Source: Bryobacteraceae bacterium (GTDB lineage: Bacteria > Acidobacteriota > Terriglobia > Bryobacterales > Bryobacteraceae). Taken from it: a stretch of 64,000 nt of DNA. The stretch spans positions 111,587 through 175,586 of the forward strand of contig JANWVO010000038.1 in assembly GCA_025056865.1 (NCBI GenBank). The letters are read 5' to 3'. The stretch's first letter is position 1. Every line of letters begins with the position of its first letter. The translations under genes and the position numbers were made by a program. Below the pieces are notes generated by a model. That model saw only the letters and a list, made by a program, of their open reading frames with translations. It was not told the origin of the DNA and did no database searches. Shown one piece after another: positions 1-12,762 of the stretch.

Positions 1-977
1 CGCCGCATCCGGAACCGGTGTGGCGGGGCGTGCGCCTGCGCTACATTCCGCCCCTGCGGCACAAGTATTTCGAGACGGTGGCGCACACGTTCCTTTCGAC
101 GCTCGACCTGCTGCGGCACCCGCCCGAGGTGGCGCTTTACTGCAACGGCGCCAACGCGGTCTTCACGCCGCTGGCGCGCCGGGCCGGAGCGCGCGTGGCG
201 CTCAACGTGGACGGGCTGGAGCGGAAGCGGAAAAAATGGAACGCGCTGGCGCGCTTCTGGTACCACGTCTCCGAGGGCCTGGCGACGTTCTGCCCGGATG
301 TAATTGTCACCGATGCCCACGAAATTCAGCGCTATTATCTGGAAAATTACGGGGCGAAATCGGTCTTTATTCCTTACGGCGCGGAGACCGGCAGGACGCC
401 GACCCGCGCGGCGCTGGACGCGCTGGGCCTCGAACCGGAGCGCTACTTCCTGTATGTCACGCGCTTCGAGCCGGAGAACAACCCGCTGATGGTGCGGCGC
501 GCCTTCGAGCGCGTGGAAACGGAGCTGCGGCTCGTCCTGGTGGGCGATGCGCCCTACGCGCAGGACTACATCCGCCGGGTGAAGGACACGCGCGACGCGC
601 GCATCCTGTTCCCGGGCGCGATCTACGGGCAGGGGTACCGCGAACTCCAGTCGCACTGCTACGCCTACATCCACGCCACCGAAGTGGGCGGCACGCATCC
701 GGCGCTGATCGAGGCCATGGGCCGCGGCGCGCTGGTGCTGTACCTGCGCACGCCAGAAAACGAGGAAGTGGCCGGCGGCGCCGGGCTGCCTTTTCACGAC
801 GAGGACTCGCTGGCGGCGCGGCTGCGCGAGGCGCTCACGATGCCGGAGCCGGAGAGGCGCCGCCTGGGCGAAGCGGCGATGCGGCGGGTGGAGGAGCGCT
901 ACAGTTGGGAGGCTGTGACGGACGCCTATGAACGGCTCTTCGAGCAGATGCTGGCCGGAAGCGCGCACGTGGGCTGA
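1..977 (+). CDS. Glycosyltransferase, DUF1972/family 4 type (5' end cut by window)
   Basis: The frame is open to the left edge, so the gene begins outside the window; the GTG at 18 is probably internal because coding sequence continues upstream of it. The visible part starts in the N-terminal domain typical of DUF1972 rhamnosyltransferase-like enzymes (NVDGLE..KRKKWN, then VTDAHEIQRYY). It continues into a GT-B C-terminal domain (YVTRFEPENN, and GGTHPALIEAMGRG, the usual donor-binding stretch). Such enzymes add a sugar from a nucleotide-sugar donor to a surface polysaccharide or glycolipid at the cytoplasmic face; donor and acceptor cannot be read here. Its last 50 bases overlap the start of alr. 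Confidence 0.85.
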   Translation, partial: PHPEPVWRGVRLRYIPPLRHKYFETVAHTFLSTLDLLRHPPEVALYCNGANAVFTPLARRAGARVALNVDGLERKRKKWNALARFWYHVSEGLATFCPDVIVTDAHEIQRYYLENYGAKSVFIPYGAETGRTPTRAALDALGLEPERYFLYVTRFEPENNPLMVRRAFERVETELRLVLVGDAPYAQDYIRRVKDTRDARILFPGAIYGQGYRELQSHCYAYIHATEVGGTHPALIEAMGRGALVLYLRTPENEEVAGGAGLPFHDEDSLAARLREALTMPEPERRRLGEAAMRRVEERYSWEAVTDAYERLFEQMLAGSAHVG

Positions 978-2076
978 GATTTCCCTGGCGCAGGTCGCTG
1001 CCAACTGGCACGCGCTGCGCCGCGCCGCGGGCGGGGCGGAAGTGGCGGCCGTGGTGAAGGCCAATGCCTACGGGCACGGCGCGGTTCCGGTAGCCCGGCG
1101 GCTCGAGCGGGAAGGCTGCGCGTGGTTTGCGGTAAGCAACGCCGCCGAGGGCGCCGAGCTGCGCCGCGCGGGCGTCGGGGGAAGAATCCTCGTCATGGGC
1201 GGTTTCGCGCCTTTTGAGATGGATGCTTTCTTCGAGCACCGCCTGACGCCCGCGGTGCATTCGACGGAAAGCCTGCGCGCGCTCGAGGAGCGCGCCGCCG
1301 CGCTGGGGCAGCGGCTGGCCGTGCATGTCAAGCTCGACACGGGCATGGGGCGGCTGGGAACGCGGGAGGAGGCCGCCGTGGTAGCGCGCAACGCCGCGTC
1401 GCTGCGGCACATCGAGGTGGAGGGCGTGATGTCGCACCTCGCGTCGGCGTCCGATTTCGCTTCGCCGCAGACGCGGGAGCAGCTTGACGCGTTCGACCGC
1501 GCGCTGGAGGCCCTGCGCGGCTGCGGCGTGGCGCCGCCGATCGCCCACATCGGCAGCAGCGCCGTGGTCTGCTACGGGATGCGGCGGGCTTTCCATCAGA
1601 TGGTGCGCGCCGGGCTGGCGCTCTACGGCTATGTGCCCGAGCCGGCGGGCGACGCTCCGCCGGCGTGCGTCCGCGTGGCGCCCGCGCTGTGCTGGAAGGC
1701 GCGCATTGTGGCCGTGAAGGAAATCCCCGAAGGCCACCCGGTGGGATACAACGCCCGCTGGCGCGCGCCGCGGCCTTCGCGCGTGGCGGTGGTGGCGGCG
1801 GGCTATGCCGACGGCGTGCCGCACACGCTCGCAGGGCGGGGCAAGGCGATCGCGGCAGGGGCGGCGGTGCCGATCCTGGGCGCCGTGTCGATGGACGTCA
1901 TCAGCGTGGATGTAACCGGCTGCCCGCCGCTGGCGGTGGGCGACGTGGTGACGCTGATCGGCGAAGAAGGAGCGGCGCGGCACGACGCGGTGGACTTCGC
2001 CCGCGAAGCAGGCGTGATCCCCTACGTGGTGCTCTGCGGGCTTGGCAACCGGGTAGAACGGATTTATCAGGATTAA
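928..2076 (+). CDS. alr: Alanine racemase
   Basis: Cytosolic PLP enzyme that interconverts L- and D-alanine for peptidoglycan. The fold begins at RTWAEISLAQVAANW, and the PLP-binding lysine is K44 in VVKANAYGHG. The second catalytic base fits Tyr274 in VGYNARW, and the C-terminal beta domain carries the usual GYADG and GAVSMD motifs. Length (382 aa) is normal for the family. The start is inside the preceding glycosyltransferase gene; ATG 928 is the only ATG/GTG start available before the conserved domain, although its Shine-Dalgarno-like GGGAGG (907-912) is 15 bases away. Translational coupling to the upstream gene is likely. Confidence 0.93.
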   Translation: MNGSSSRCWPEARTWAEISLAQVAANWHALRRAAGGAEVAAVVKANAYGHGAVPVARRLEREGCAWFAVSNAAEGAELRRAGVGGRILVMGGFAPFEMDAFFEHRLTPAVHSTESLRALEERAAALGQRLAVHVKLDTGMGRLGTREEAAVVARNAASLRHIEVEGVMSHLASASDFASPQTREQLDAFDRALEALRGCGVAPPIAHIGSSAVVCYGMRRAFHQMVRAGLALYGYVPEPAGDAPPACVRVAPALCWKARIVAVKEIPEGHPVGYNARWRAPRPSRVAVVAAGYADGVPHTLAGRGKAIAAGAAVPILGAVSMDVISVDVTGCPPLAVGDVVTLIGEEGAARHDAVDFAREAGVIPYVVLCGLGNRVERIYQD

Positions 2077-2181
2077 CTTTCGGGAATATCCTTGCCGGTG
2101 CAGCGGCATTTCGCTGTTAACTGTAGTTATCATCCGGCTCGATCCAGTACGAATTTCCCTGTGTGGAAATCAGATTTCCTC

Positions 2182-2209
2182 TTGATTTGCAACGGCTCAG
2201 GTGTATTCT
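2182..2209 (+). promoter_or_regulatory. Probable sigma-70 promoter of the exported propeller protein
   Basis: TTGATT (2182-2187), a 16-base spacer and TATTCT (2204-2209). The expected transcription start near 2216 leaves a leader of about 35 bases before the ATG at 2252. This supports that ATG over the GTG at 2201, which would lie upstream of the transcript. Confidence 0.45.
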
Positions 2210-2251
2210 GTGGCAGGAGTGCGTGGACGGCCCGAAGGAGGTCATGCGTAC

Positions 2252-5200
2252 ATGAGCCGGCTCATAGTTTTCCTGCTCCTTGTTGCTGCCGCCATGCAGG
2301 CACCGGCAGGAACCGTAGGCAGGCTGGTGCCGATGCGCGGCACCATTTCAGACGTGGCTGTGGATGACCGGCGGCTGCTGGTCTATGCCGCCAATTTCAC
2401 CGCCAACCGCATCGAGGTGTTTTCGTCGGTGGACTTCAGCCCGCGGCCGCCGCTGGTTGTATCCGAAACGCCATACTGGATTGAGATTTCCCGCAGTGGG
2501 CGGTTTCTGGCCGTGGGGCATTTTCTTGGGGGCCTGACCATTTTCGACCTCGACGCGAAGCAGCGGCTGGATCAGACCTTCCCGGAGAATGTGCTGGCCC
2601 TCGCTTTCGGCGAGGAAGAGATCGCCTACGTTGCCACGAACAAGGGCTTCTACCGGCTCGACCCCCTGACTGGCGTAAGGACCGCGATCCCCTTGAGCTT
2701 CAGCCCCGCCACCTGCGACATTCCGGTGAAGGCGGGCCTGCGCGGGGTGGACATCACGATGGCTGCGGCAGGAGTTTCCGGCGACGGACGGACGCTCTAC
2801 TTTGTGGCCAGCGCGGTTGGATCCACGCCGCCGGAGTGCAGCCTGCCCACGAGGGAACCGACCTACCTGCTGCGCTACCGTCCGCAGGAGCAGGACCTGT
2901 ATGTGGAACAGATCCTGGCGGAGCCGCCGCTGGGGCCCCGCGTGGTGAGCGTGAACGAGGATGGAAGCCGGCTGATGGCCGGGCCTGCGCTGTACTGGCA
3001 GGACTCGCGGGAGATGTATCTGCGGGCGCAGCTCCCCAACGTGAAGGGCCGGCTGGCGCTGGGCGGCCACGCCTACGACTGGAAGCGGAACCGCATCTAT
3101 GTGCAGGCTCCCGTGATGGACAACACCGCCACCAGCGCGCCGCCGGTGCTGCACGTGCTGGACCCGGACAACCTGGCGGTGCGGGAGATCCTGCAACTGC
3201 CGAACCCGGTGGCCGGACCGATGGTCTTCTCCCGCGACATGAACCGGATCTATGCGCCGTCCCAAAGCGGCGTGCTGGTGCTGGACATGGCGGAATTGGA
3301 CAACGCGCCCCGTGTGGCGGCCAGCCGCGAGGACGTGCTGTTCCTTGCCAACGCGTGCGACCGTTCCACCATGCGGCAGACGATCCGCATTGAGGATCCC
3401 TCGGGGCGGGGAGCGGACTTCCGGATCGCGCCGGCGGCGGCCGATGCCGGCGTGCGCGTCTTTCCCGCCAGCGGGCGCGCGCCCATGGATGTCACCGTCG
3501 AGGTGGATCCGGCGCGCTACCAGAGCCAGACCGGCACGGTGAGCGTGCTGCTGAACATCACTTCGCGGGACGCGGTGAACGTTCCGTGGCCGGTGCGCGT
3601 GCTGATCAACACGAAGGATTTCGATCAGCGGGGCCGCATCGTCAATCTGCCCGGGCGGAACGTCGACATCGTCGCCGACCCGGCGCGGCCGCGCTTCTAC
3701 GTGTTGCGGCAGGACCGCAACGAGGTGGTGGTGGTCGATTCGAACACGCTGGAGGCGGTGGCCCGGCTGAAGACCGGCAACACGCCAGTGCAGATGGCGG
3801 TGACGCTGGACGGGCAGCGGCTGCTGACCACGGCGGACAATTCGCAGTACATCAGCGTGCACAATCTGTCCACGCTGGCCGAGGAACAACCCATCCTGCT
3901 GCCGCGCTACTATTTCGCCCGGTCGATCGCCGTCAGCGAGTCCGCCATCTGGGCCTCCTCCCGCAATGTGGCGGAGGCGGAGCAGTGCACGGGAGGCCGC
4001 AGCCGGTTGCTGCTGGTTTCGACCCGGACAGCGCGGGCGAGCGTGCCGGCGCGGCTGGGGATCTTCGAGAACTGCGTGGACACGGGTTCGCTGCTGGCGG
4101 CGAGTCCGGGCGGAGCCACCGCGATGCTGGCAGCGCCCAATGGCGTCACGATGCTGTATGAGAGCGATTCGCGCACGTGGGTGGCCGCGAGGCAGGACTT
4201 CACCGCGATCTCCGGTACGGCGGCCGCGTTCTCGGATGCGCTGTACGTGGCCGGCTTCGATCTGCTGGACATGTCGCTGTTCCCCACGGCGCGCACCGGG
4301 GGCAGAGGCACGCCGGCTGGCGCGGCGGCCATGGGCGATGGCTCCTTTGCCGCCACCTACGTGGCCTCCCCGGGGCCGGCCTACCTGGACAGGCTCCTGG
4401 TGGAAGGGGGCGCGGTGGGCCGGCGCACCGTGCGGCTGATCGAGTCTCCGCTGATCCCCTACACGCCGCCGGCGCCCACGAATCTGGTGGGCGCGACGAT
4501 CCTGCCGCTGCTGCGGACGCTGACGGTGATGGCCTGGCCGCGGCAGTTGGTGTCGCTGTCCACTTCCGGCGTGATGGTGGTGGAGTGGACCTTTGACACG
4601 CCGGTGCCGACGCCTGACATCTCGGCCGTCTTCAACGCGGCCGACCAACGTGCGGCCCTTGCGCCGGGCAGCCTGATGGTCATCCGCGGATCCGGCCTGG
4701 CATCGGCGGCAGTGGGCCTCGCCCGCCCGCCCTATCCGGCGGCTCTGGATGAGGCCTGCGTGCAACTGAACGGACAGGCTCTGCCGCTGGTGCGGGTGGC
4801 GCAAAACGAGATCCTGGCGCTGATTCCCTACGATGCGCCGCCCTCCGGCTCGCTCGTGGTGAAGTCGTACGGGGGCGCGAGCGCCTCGTACCGCCTGCCG
4901 ATGGCCCTGGCGGCTCCGGCCATCTTCCGCAGCGGGACTGCGGGTCCGCTGACCGGGCTGGCAACCATCGTCCGGGCCGAGAACGGCGAGCTGGTGACGT
5001 TCTCGAATCCCGTGCAGCCCGAAGATGTCCTCTCGATCTACCTGACGGGGATGGGCGCGGTGACCCCGGCGGTGGAAGCCGGCGCGCCGGTGCCCGCCGA
5101 TCCGCCGGCCAGGGTGATGCTGCAACCCCAGGTGCTGCTTGGAGGAACCAGCCTGGAGGTGCTGTTCGCCGGGCTGGAGCCAGGCCAGGCGGGTGTCTAC

Positions 5201-5311
5201 CGGATCGATGCCCGGGTGCCGTGGTGGATCAGGAGCGGAAACGCAGTGCCGCTGGTAATCCGCCAGGCCGGGGCGGAGACGTCGGTGGACGTGCGCGTGG
5301 TGCCAAAGTAG
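2252..5311 (+). CDS. Exported beta-propeller protein with Solibacter-type C-terminal domain (TIGR03437-like)
   Basis: A protein of 1019 aa with a clear signal peptide (MSRLIVFLLLVAAAMQAPAG). The first 700 residues hold repeated blade-like stretches (for example DVAVDDRRLLVYAANFTANR and NRIYAPSQSGVLVLDM), as in YVTN/WD-type propellers. The last ~215 residues (from SAVFNAADQRAALAPGS through the VPWWIRSGNAVPL region) match my memory of the TIGR03437 domain, expanded in Solibacter. The role of that domain is unknown; surface or periplasmic interaction is only a guess. The start was chosen because AAGGAGG (2235-2241) lies 10 bases ahead of ATG 2252 and because the signal peptide begins there. It probably forms its own transcription unit. 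Confidence 0.85.
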   Translation: MSRLIVFLLLVAAAMQAPAGTVGRLVPMRGTISDVAVDDRRLLVYAANFTANRIEVFSSVDFSPRPPLVVSETPYWIEISRSGRFLAVGHFLGGLTIFDLDAKQRLDQTFPENVLALAFGEEEIAYVATNKGFYRLDPLTGVRTAIPLSFSPATCDIPVKAGLRGVDITMAAAGVSGDGRTLYFVASAVGSTPPECSLPTREPTYLLRYRPQEQDLYVEQILAEPPLGPRVVSVNEDGSRLMAGPALYWQDSREMYLRAQLPNVKGRLALGGHAYDWKRNRIYVQAPVMDNTATSAPPVLHVLDPDNLAVREILQLPNPVAGPMVFSRDMNRIYAPSQSGVLVLDMAELDNAPRVAASREDVLFLANACDRSTMRQTIRIEDPSGRGADFRIAPAAADAGVRVFPASGRAPMDVTVEVDPARYQSQTGTVSVLLNITSRDAVNVPWPVRVLINTKDFDQRGRIVNLPGRNVDIVADPARPRFYVLRQDRNEVVVVDSNTLEAVARLKTGNTPVQMAVTLDGQRLLTTADNSQYISVHNLSTLAEEQPILLPRYYFARSIAVSESAIWASSRNVAEAEQCTGGRSRLLLVSTRTARASVPARLGIFENCVDTGSLLAASPGGATAMLAAPNGVTMLYESDSRTWVAARQDFTAISGTAAAFSDALYVAGFDLLDMSLFPTARTGGRGTPAGAAAMGDGSFAATYVASPGPAYLDRLLVEGGAVGRRTVRLIESPLIPYTPPAPTNLVGATILPLLRTLTVMAWPRQLVSLSTSGVMVVEWTFDTPVPTPDISAVFNAADQRAALAPGSLMVIRGSGLASAAVGLARPPYPAALDEACVQLNGQALPLVRVAQNEILALIPYDAPPSGSLVVKSYGGASASYRLPMALAAPAIFRSGTAGPLTGLATIVRAENGELVTFSNPVQPEDVLSIYLTGMGAVTPAVEAGAPVPADPPARVMLQPQVLLGGTSLEVLFAGLEPGQAGVYRIDARVPWWIRSGNAVPLVIRQAGAETSVDVRVVPK

Positions 5312-5352
5312 GGCGCCGCGGCGATGGGATCGCCCTGTGAAAGGATGACAGC

Positions 5353-5985
5353 ATGATCTTGCGTGTTTTTCTGGCCGCTGCGGCCATGGCCGCCGTTGCG
5401 TGGGCTCAGCCATTCGAAGCAGGCGTGGTGGGGGGATTCGCCGTCCAGCGCGGGCTGAAGGTCGAGTCCGGCAGCATCTCCGGAACCGTCGGGTTCAAGG
5501 AGGCGCCGGTGGCCGGCGCCTGGGGCGGGGAAGCGGGACGGCGCTGGGGCGGGGAAGTCCGCTACCTGTACCGGTGGGGCGATGCGCGCGTCGAAATCGG
5601 CAACGACAGGGCCTCGCTGACGGCGCGCCAGCACATCATCACTGGCGACCTGCTGCTGTTCCTGAAAGGCGGCAGGGAAGCGCCCGTGCGGCCGTTCGTG
5701 GTCTTCGGCGGCGGCGTCCGGCGCGTGGAGGGAACGGGAAGGCAGCAGGCGTTCCATCCGGGCAGCCAGTATGCGGCGCTCGCGCAGACCAGCGAGACGA
5801 TGCCTGTGGGCGACTTCGGCTTCGGCGTGCGCGTCCGCGCCGGCAGGCGCGGAGTGTTCCGCGTCGAGGTGCGGGATTATCTGAGCCCGAAAACGGACAA
5901 CGTGATTGCCGCCGCGCCGGGATCGAAGCTCAAGGGGCTGATGCACGACATCGTCGTCATGGCGGGCGCCGGCATCCAGTTCTGA
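5353..5985 (+). CDS. Exported outer-membrane beta-barrel-like protein, function unknown
   Basis: 210 aa with a signal peptide ending at AAVAWAQ. The mature part is rich in alternating polar/aromatic strands (GGEVRYLYRWGDARVEIGN, RPFVVFGGGVRRVEG, FGFGVRVRAGRRGVFRVEVRDY) and ends in GAGIQF, a terminal phenylalanine as expected for an outer-membrane barrel. It resembles the OmpA-like porin/'outer membrane beta-barrel' class by pattern only. It lies 41 bases after the propeller protein, so the two may share a transcript. It converges on gyrB with 15 bases between the stop codons. Confidence 0.7.
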   Translation: MILRVFLAAAAMAAVAWAQPFEAGVVGGFAVQRGLKVESGSISGTVGFKEAPVAGAWGGEAGRRWGGEVRYLYRWGDARVEIGNDRASLTARQHIITGDLLLFLKGGREAPVRPFVVFGGGVRRVEGTGRQQAFHPGSQYAALAQTSETMPVGDFGFGVRVRAGRRGVFRVEVRDYLSPKTDNVIAAAPGSKLKGLMHDIVVMAGAGIQF

Positions 5986-6000
5986 GCCGGACGCGGCGCC

Positions 6001-9581
<3,581 letters not shown>

Positions 9582-9707
9582 GCGTGTCGTCCTCTTTTCC
9601 GATCAGCTCCTGGAACCTGCTGTCTCCCGAGGTAGCCAGGCTGAAACCTCAAGAGTGCCTGTCAACCGGATTCGTAGGGGCTGTGAGAATGTCGATATCC
9701 CACCTAA

Positions 9708-9713
9708 ATTATA
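9708..9713 (-). promoter_or_regulatory. Possible -10 element of the dnaN promoter
   Basis: On the minus strand the dnaA-dnaN gap contains a perfect TATAAT about 127 bases upstream of the dnaN start. No good -35 box sits 16-18 bases further upstream, so this is only a candidate. It would give dnaN-gyrB a promoter of its own in addition to read-through from dnaA. Confidence 0.3.
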
Positions 9714-9828
9714 CAAAACTCATCCCGTTCCCTGCTGAAAGATCTGTGGGGTACGGGGTTGGCAGGCCTGGGGAAACGAGAACCGGACCGGTCTTCCACA
9801 CGGTTCCACCCTGAGCAGAAACGGGACA

Positions 9829-9838
9829 TTGTGGAAAT
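9829..9838. other. DnaA-box-like site between dnaA and dnaN
   Basis: The plus strand reads TTGTGGAAAT, whose complement contains ATTTCCACA. The same 9-mer occurs upstream of dnaA at 11230-11238. It matches 7 of 9 positions of the TTATCCACA consensus. It lies just past the dnaA stop codon and could be an autoregulatory or origin-associated site. Confidence 0.35.
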
Positions 9839-9848
9839 CGTGGTAAAC

Positions 9849-11201
9849 CTAATGGAATGAGTCGATTATGCTCTGAATGAGCCTGTTGATCTCTGGGTCG
9901 GTCTTGCGGAGCTCCTCCACCTTGCGGATGGCGTGAAGCACGGTGGTGTGGTGCTTGCCGCCAAAGTGGCGGCCAATCTCGGGCAGGGAGGCGCCGGTCA
10001 GCTCCTTGCAGAGGTACATGGCAATCTGGCGCGGGCGGGAGATCTCATGGGCGTTGGTCTTCTGCTTGAGCTGCGCCGGCTGGAGCCCGAAGCGCTCCGC
10101 CACGGCGCGAACCACGGCTTCCATGGTGATGCGCTTCTCGGGTGTGTGGAGCATGTGGCGCAAGGCCTCCATCGCCATGGCCGCGGTGATGGGCGCGCCA
10201 GTGACAGAGGAGTAGGCCAGCAGCTTGGTGAGGGCCCCTTCGAGTTCGCGGACGCTGGAGCGGATCCTGGTGGCCAGGAGGATGCGCACGTCGTCCGGCA
10301 GGTGGACTCCTTCGGCCTCGGCTTTCTTGTCGAGAATCGCCATTTTCGTTTCGAGATCCGGGGGCTGCACGTCCACCATCAGGCCCCACTCGAAGCGTGT
10401 GCGGAGGCGTTCAACGAGGCCGGGAATGTTCTTGGGGAGCTGATCGCTGGAGATGACGATCTGCTTCTGGTGGTCGTAGAGGGTGTTGAAGGTGTGGAAG
10501 AACTCTTCCTGTGTGCGTTCCTTGCCGCCAAGGATGTGGATGTCGTCGATCAGGAGGGCGTCGGCGTTGCGGTAATGGTGCTGGAAGGAGAGCATGCGGC
10601 CGGCGCGGAGGCAGTGGATCATCTCGTTCATGAACTGCTCGCCGGTGGTGTAGACGACGCGCATGCCGGGGAAATGGTCGAGCAGGGTGCGTCCGACGGC
10701 ATGGAGCAGATGGGTCTTGCCCATGCCGCTGCTGCCGTAAATGAACAGCGGATTGTAGCGAGTGGCCGGCTGGCGCGCCACGGCGGTAGCGGCGGCATGC
10801 GCGAACTGATTGCAGGAACCGACGACGAACGTGTCAAAAGTGAAGCGCGGGTTGAGCTGCGCGGCGGTCTCAGGGAAGCGGAAGGCATCCGGAGAAGGGG
10901 AAGGCGGTCCATTGCGGGGAACGGCGCCCGGCATGGGTGGGAGGGAGGCTTCCGGAGCGAGAACATAGCGCACCGTCAAGCCCGGCATCCCAAGCGCGCG
11001 GCGCGCCTCATCCACGGCAGGCGCCAGCTCGCGTTCGAGCCACATCTTGGAGTGCTCGTCGGGAACGGCGACCTCCAGGCGCCCCTCGGTCTCGGAAAGG
11101 AGTTCGGTGCGGGCAACCCAGTTGTGGTAGGCTTCCTCGGGCAGAACTCGGGAAAGATATTGCTTGATCTCTTGCCAGTTGTTCTTTGCTGTTGTCAACA
11201 C
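9849..11201 (-). CDS. dnaA: Chromosomal replication initiator protein
   Basis: AAA+ protein that binds DnaA boxes and melts the origin. Domain I begins at NNWQEIKQYLSRVLPEEAYHNWV, followed by a linker. Domain III opens with LNPRFTFDTFVVGSCNQFAHAAA, Walker A GSSGMGKTHLLHAVG, Walker B LLIDDIH and the sensor/arginine-finger region RLRTRFEWGL. Domain IV has the DNA-binding signature region RPRQIAMYLCKELTG and HHTTVLHAIRKVEE. I chose GTG 11201 (450 aa) because GGAG lies 8 bases upstream and family members start shortly before the domain I helix; a longer form from GTG 11237 is possible but has no ribosome-binding site. Confidence 0.96.
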   Translation of the reverse strand: MLTTAKNNWQEIKQYLSRVLPEEAYHNWVARTELLSETEGRLEVAVPDEHSKMWLERELAPAVDEARRALGMPGLTVRYVLAPEASLPPMPGAVPRNGPPSPSPDAFRFPETAAQLNPRFTFDTFVVGSCNQFAHAAATAVARQPATRYNPLFIYGSSGMGKTHLLHAVGRTLLDHFPGMRVVYTTGEQFMNEMIHCLRAGRMLSFQHHYRNADALLIDDIHILGGKERTQEEFFHTFNTLYDHQKQIVISSDQLPKNIPGLVERLRTRFEWGLMVDVQPPDLETKMAILDKKAEAEGVHLPDDVRILLATRIRSSVRELEGALTKLLAYSSVTGAPITAAMAMEALRHMLHTPEKRITMEAVVRAVAERFGLQPAQLKQKTNAHEISRPRQIAMYLCKELTGASLPEIGRHFGGKHHTTVLHAIRKVEELRKTDPEINRLIQSIIDSFH

Positions 11202-11597
11202 CTCGGTTACTCCACACCATGCCCACAGGATTTCCACAGGAGTGGAAACCGGGGACGATTCTCCTGTTGGTGATCCGGCTGTGGCTCCTCACGACGCGGG
11301 GCTGCCCGACAGGAAGCGTCCTTCCCGGGCCCTCGCAGCCGCACCGGCGTTGATCAGAATAGCACAGTTCACAGCGGCTGATGGCAGCAGTGAAACATAC
11401 TCGTAACAAACTGAAAAATCGCGAATTACTACAAAACACGAACGTTTTGGAACCGCCCTCATTTTCACAGGTTTTTGTTCTGGCGGCTGTGCAAATTTCT
11501 GATGGTGAAAGCCGTAACAGCGCGCCCCGGAACGTGCCCGGAGATGGGATTTGACAAGCGGGGAAGGGTGAGACAAAATGAAAAGTGGAACTCCCGG
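11202..11597. other. Putative chromosomal origin of replication (oriC)
   Basis: Non-coding region between dnaA and tRNA-Gly. It contains three sites of the form TTTNCACA: TTTCCACA at 11231-11238, TTTTCACA at 11462-11469, and TTTGCACA on the minus strand at 11489-11496. The stretch 11396-11520 is conspicuously AT-rich for this genome (11401-11450 holds 18 G/C of 50), which suits a DNA-unwinding element. Position next to dnaA, dnaN, gyrB and the par genes is the classical origin setting. Box quality is modest, so the exact edges are uncertain. I see no protein gene in this stretch. Confidence 0.6.
11551..11579 (+). promoter_or_regulatory. Probable sigma-70 promoter of tRNA-Gly
   Basis: TTGACA (11551-11556) followed by a 17-base spacer and CAAAAT (11574-11579). 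The predicted start near 11586 lies about 12 bases before the mature tRNA 5' end. Confidence 0.6.
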
Positions 11598-11673
<76 letters not shown>

Positions 11674-11850
11674 TCCCCTGAATTCCTCTCCCGCGTTCCC
11701 CTTTGATGCCTGCGATGCAGGAACCGTGTCCGGCAGGAGTGTGCGCGCTCGGAGGAAGGCGGGCGTGGGCTGCGCGCCGCCAGGTGGAGGCCGGTGCCTG
11801 GCGGCGGTCTGTGCCCGGGCGGCAAATCGGGCCAGGAGGCGCGGGGCCAA

Positions 11851-12762
11851 TCACTCGCGCACGATGACGTCGTAGATGCGGGCGAGGTCTTCCTGCGAGT
11901 AGTATTCGATCTCGATCCTGCCGCGGTTGTCGTCCCTGGGGACAATGCGGACCCTCGTGCCGAGGACGCGCTCGAGTTCTTCGATGGCGGCGCGGACGTT
12001 GGGATCCGCCTCGGGGCGGGGCGGGGGCGCGGGCGGCTCGGGGGGAGCGGTAGTGAGCTTCTGCACCATGCGCTCCACCTGGCGGACGGAGAGGGCGCCA
12101 TCGGCGGCTTTGTGGGCAAGGGCGACCTGCTGCTCGGCGGACTCAAGACCGAGGAGGGCGCGCGCATGGCCCATGGAGAGGCGCTGTTCGGCCACAAGCT
12201 GCTGCACCTCGAGGGGGAGGCGGAGAAGGCGGAGCATGTTGGTCACCGTGGAGCGGTCCTTGCCCGTGCGCTGGGCGATCTGCTCGTGGGAGAGGCGGAA
12301 CTCGCGGTGGAGCCGCTCGAAGGCGTGGGCGACTTCAATCGGGTTCAGGTCCTCGCGCTGGATGTTCTCGATGAGGGTGACCTCCATGAGGCGGTCCTCT
12401 GCGAACTCCTGCACGACAACGGGCACCTCGTGAAGGCCGGCGAGGCGGGCGGCGCGGAGGCGGCGTTCGCCGGCGACGAGTTGGTAAGCGTCGCCATGGC
12501 GGCGGACGACGAGCGGCTGGATGATGCCGTTTTCGCGGATGGACTGGGCGAGTTCCTGGAGGCCCTCCTGCGAGAAAGTGGACCGGGGCTGGAGGGGATT
12601 GGGGTGGATGGAGTCGATGGGAACGCGGAGGGGGGCCGCAGCGGTCGGGGGCGCGGAGGAAGGCTGGGAGGACGAAGGGGCCTGCTGGGTGCGGTTGGCA
12701 GGGATGAGGGACGAAAGGCCCTTGCCGAGGGCTTTACGAGACGGATCCTTGGCGTTGGTCAT
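11851..12762 (-). CDS. parB: Chromosome partitioning protein ParB (Spo0J)
   Basis: Binds parS sites and spreads on DNA as a CTP-dependent clamp, loading SMC and recruiting ParA. 303 aa. A basic N-terminus ([13 protein letters not shown]) precedes the ParB/sulfiredoxin-like domain (IHPNPLQPR, then [12 protein letters not shown], the CTP-binding motif), the HTH domain ([27 protein letters not shown]) and a C-terminal dimer domain ending [23 protein letters not shown] 12762 was chosen because the longer frame upstream of it is low-complexity Ser/Pro antisense of parA. It overlaps the parA 3' end by 29 bases, implying coupled expression. Confidence 0.95.
   Translation of the reverse strand: MTNAKDPSRKALGKGLSSLIPANRTQQAPSSSQPSSAPPTAAAPLRVPIDSIHPNPLQPRSTFSQEGLQELAQSIRENGIIQPLVVRRHGDAYQLVAGERRLRAARLAGLHEVPVVVQEFAEDRLMEVTLIENIQREDLNPIEVAHAFERLHREFRLSHEQIAQRTGKDRSTVTNMLRLLRLPLEVQQLVAEQRLSMGHARALLGLESAEQQVALAHKAADGALSVRQVERMVQKLTTAPPEPPAPPPRPEADPNVRAAIEELERVLGTRVRIVPRDDNRGRIEIEYYSQEDLARIYDVIVRE

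Noticed and set aside
2348..5413. Long antisense frames opposite real genes (also 17842-20838 minus, 6241-8493 plus, 39070-42099 plus)
   Set aside because: High-GC coding sequence leaves long open frames on the opposite strand. These translate to Arg/His/Ala-rich low-complexity protein with no domains, while the sense frame is a recognised family.
9582..9848. Alternative oriC between dnaA and dnaN
   Set aside because: Only one DnaA-like box and a smaller AT-rich stretch than upstream of dnaA, so it ranks second.
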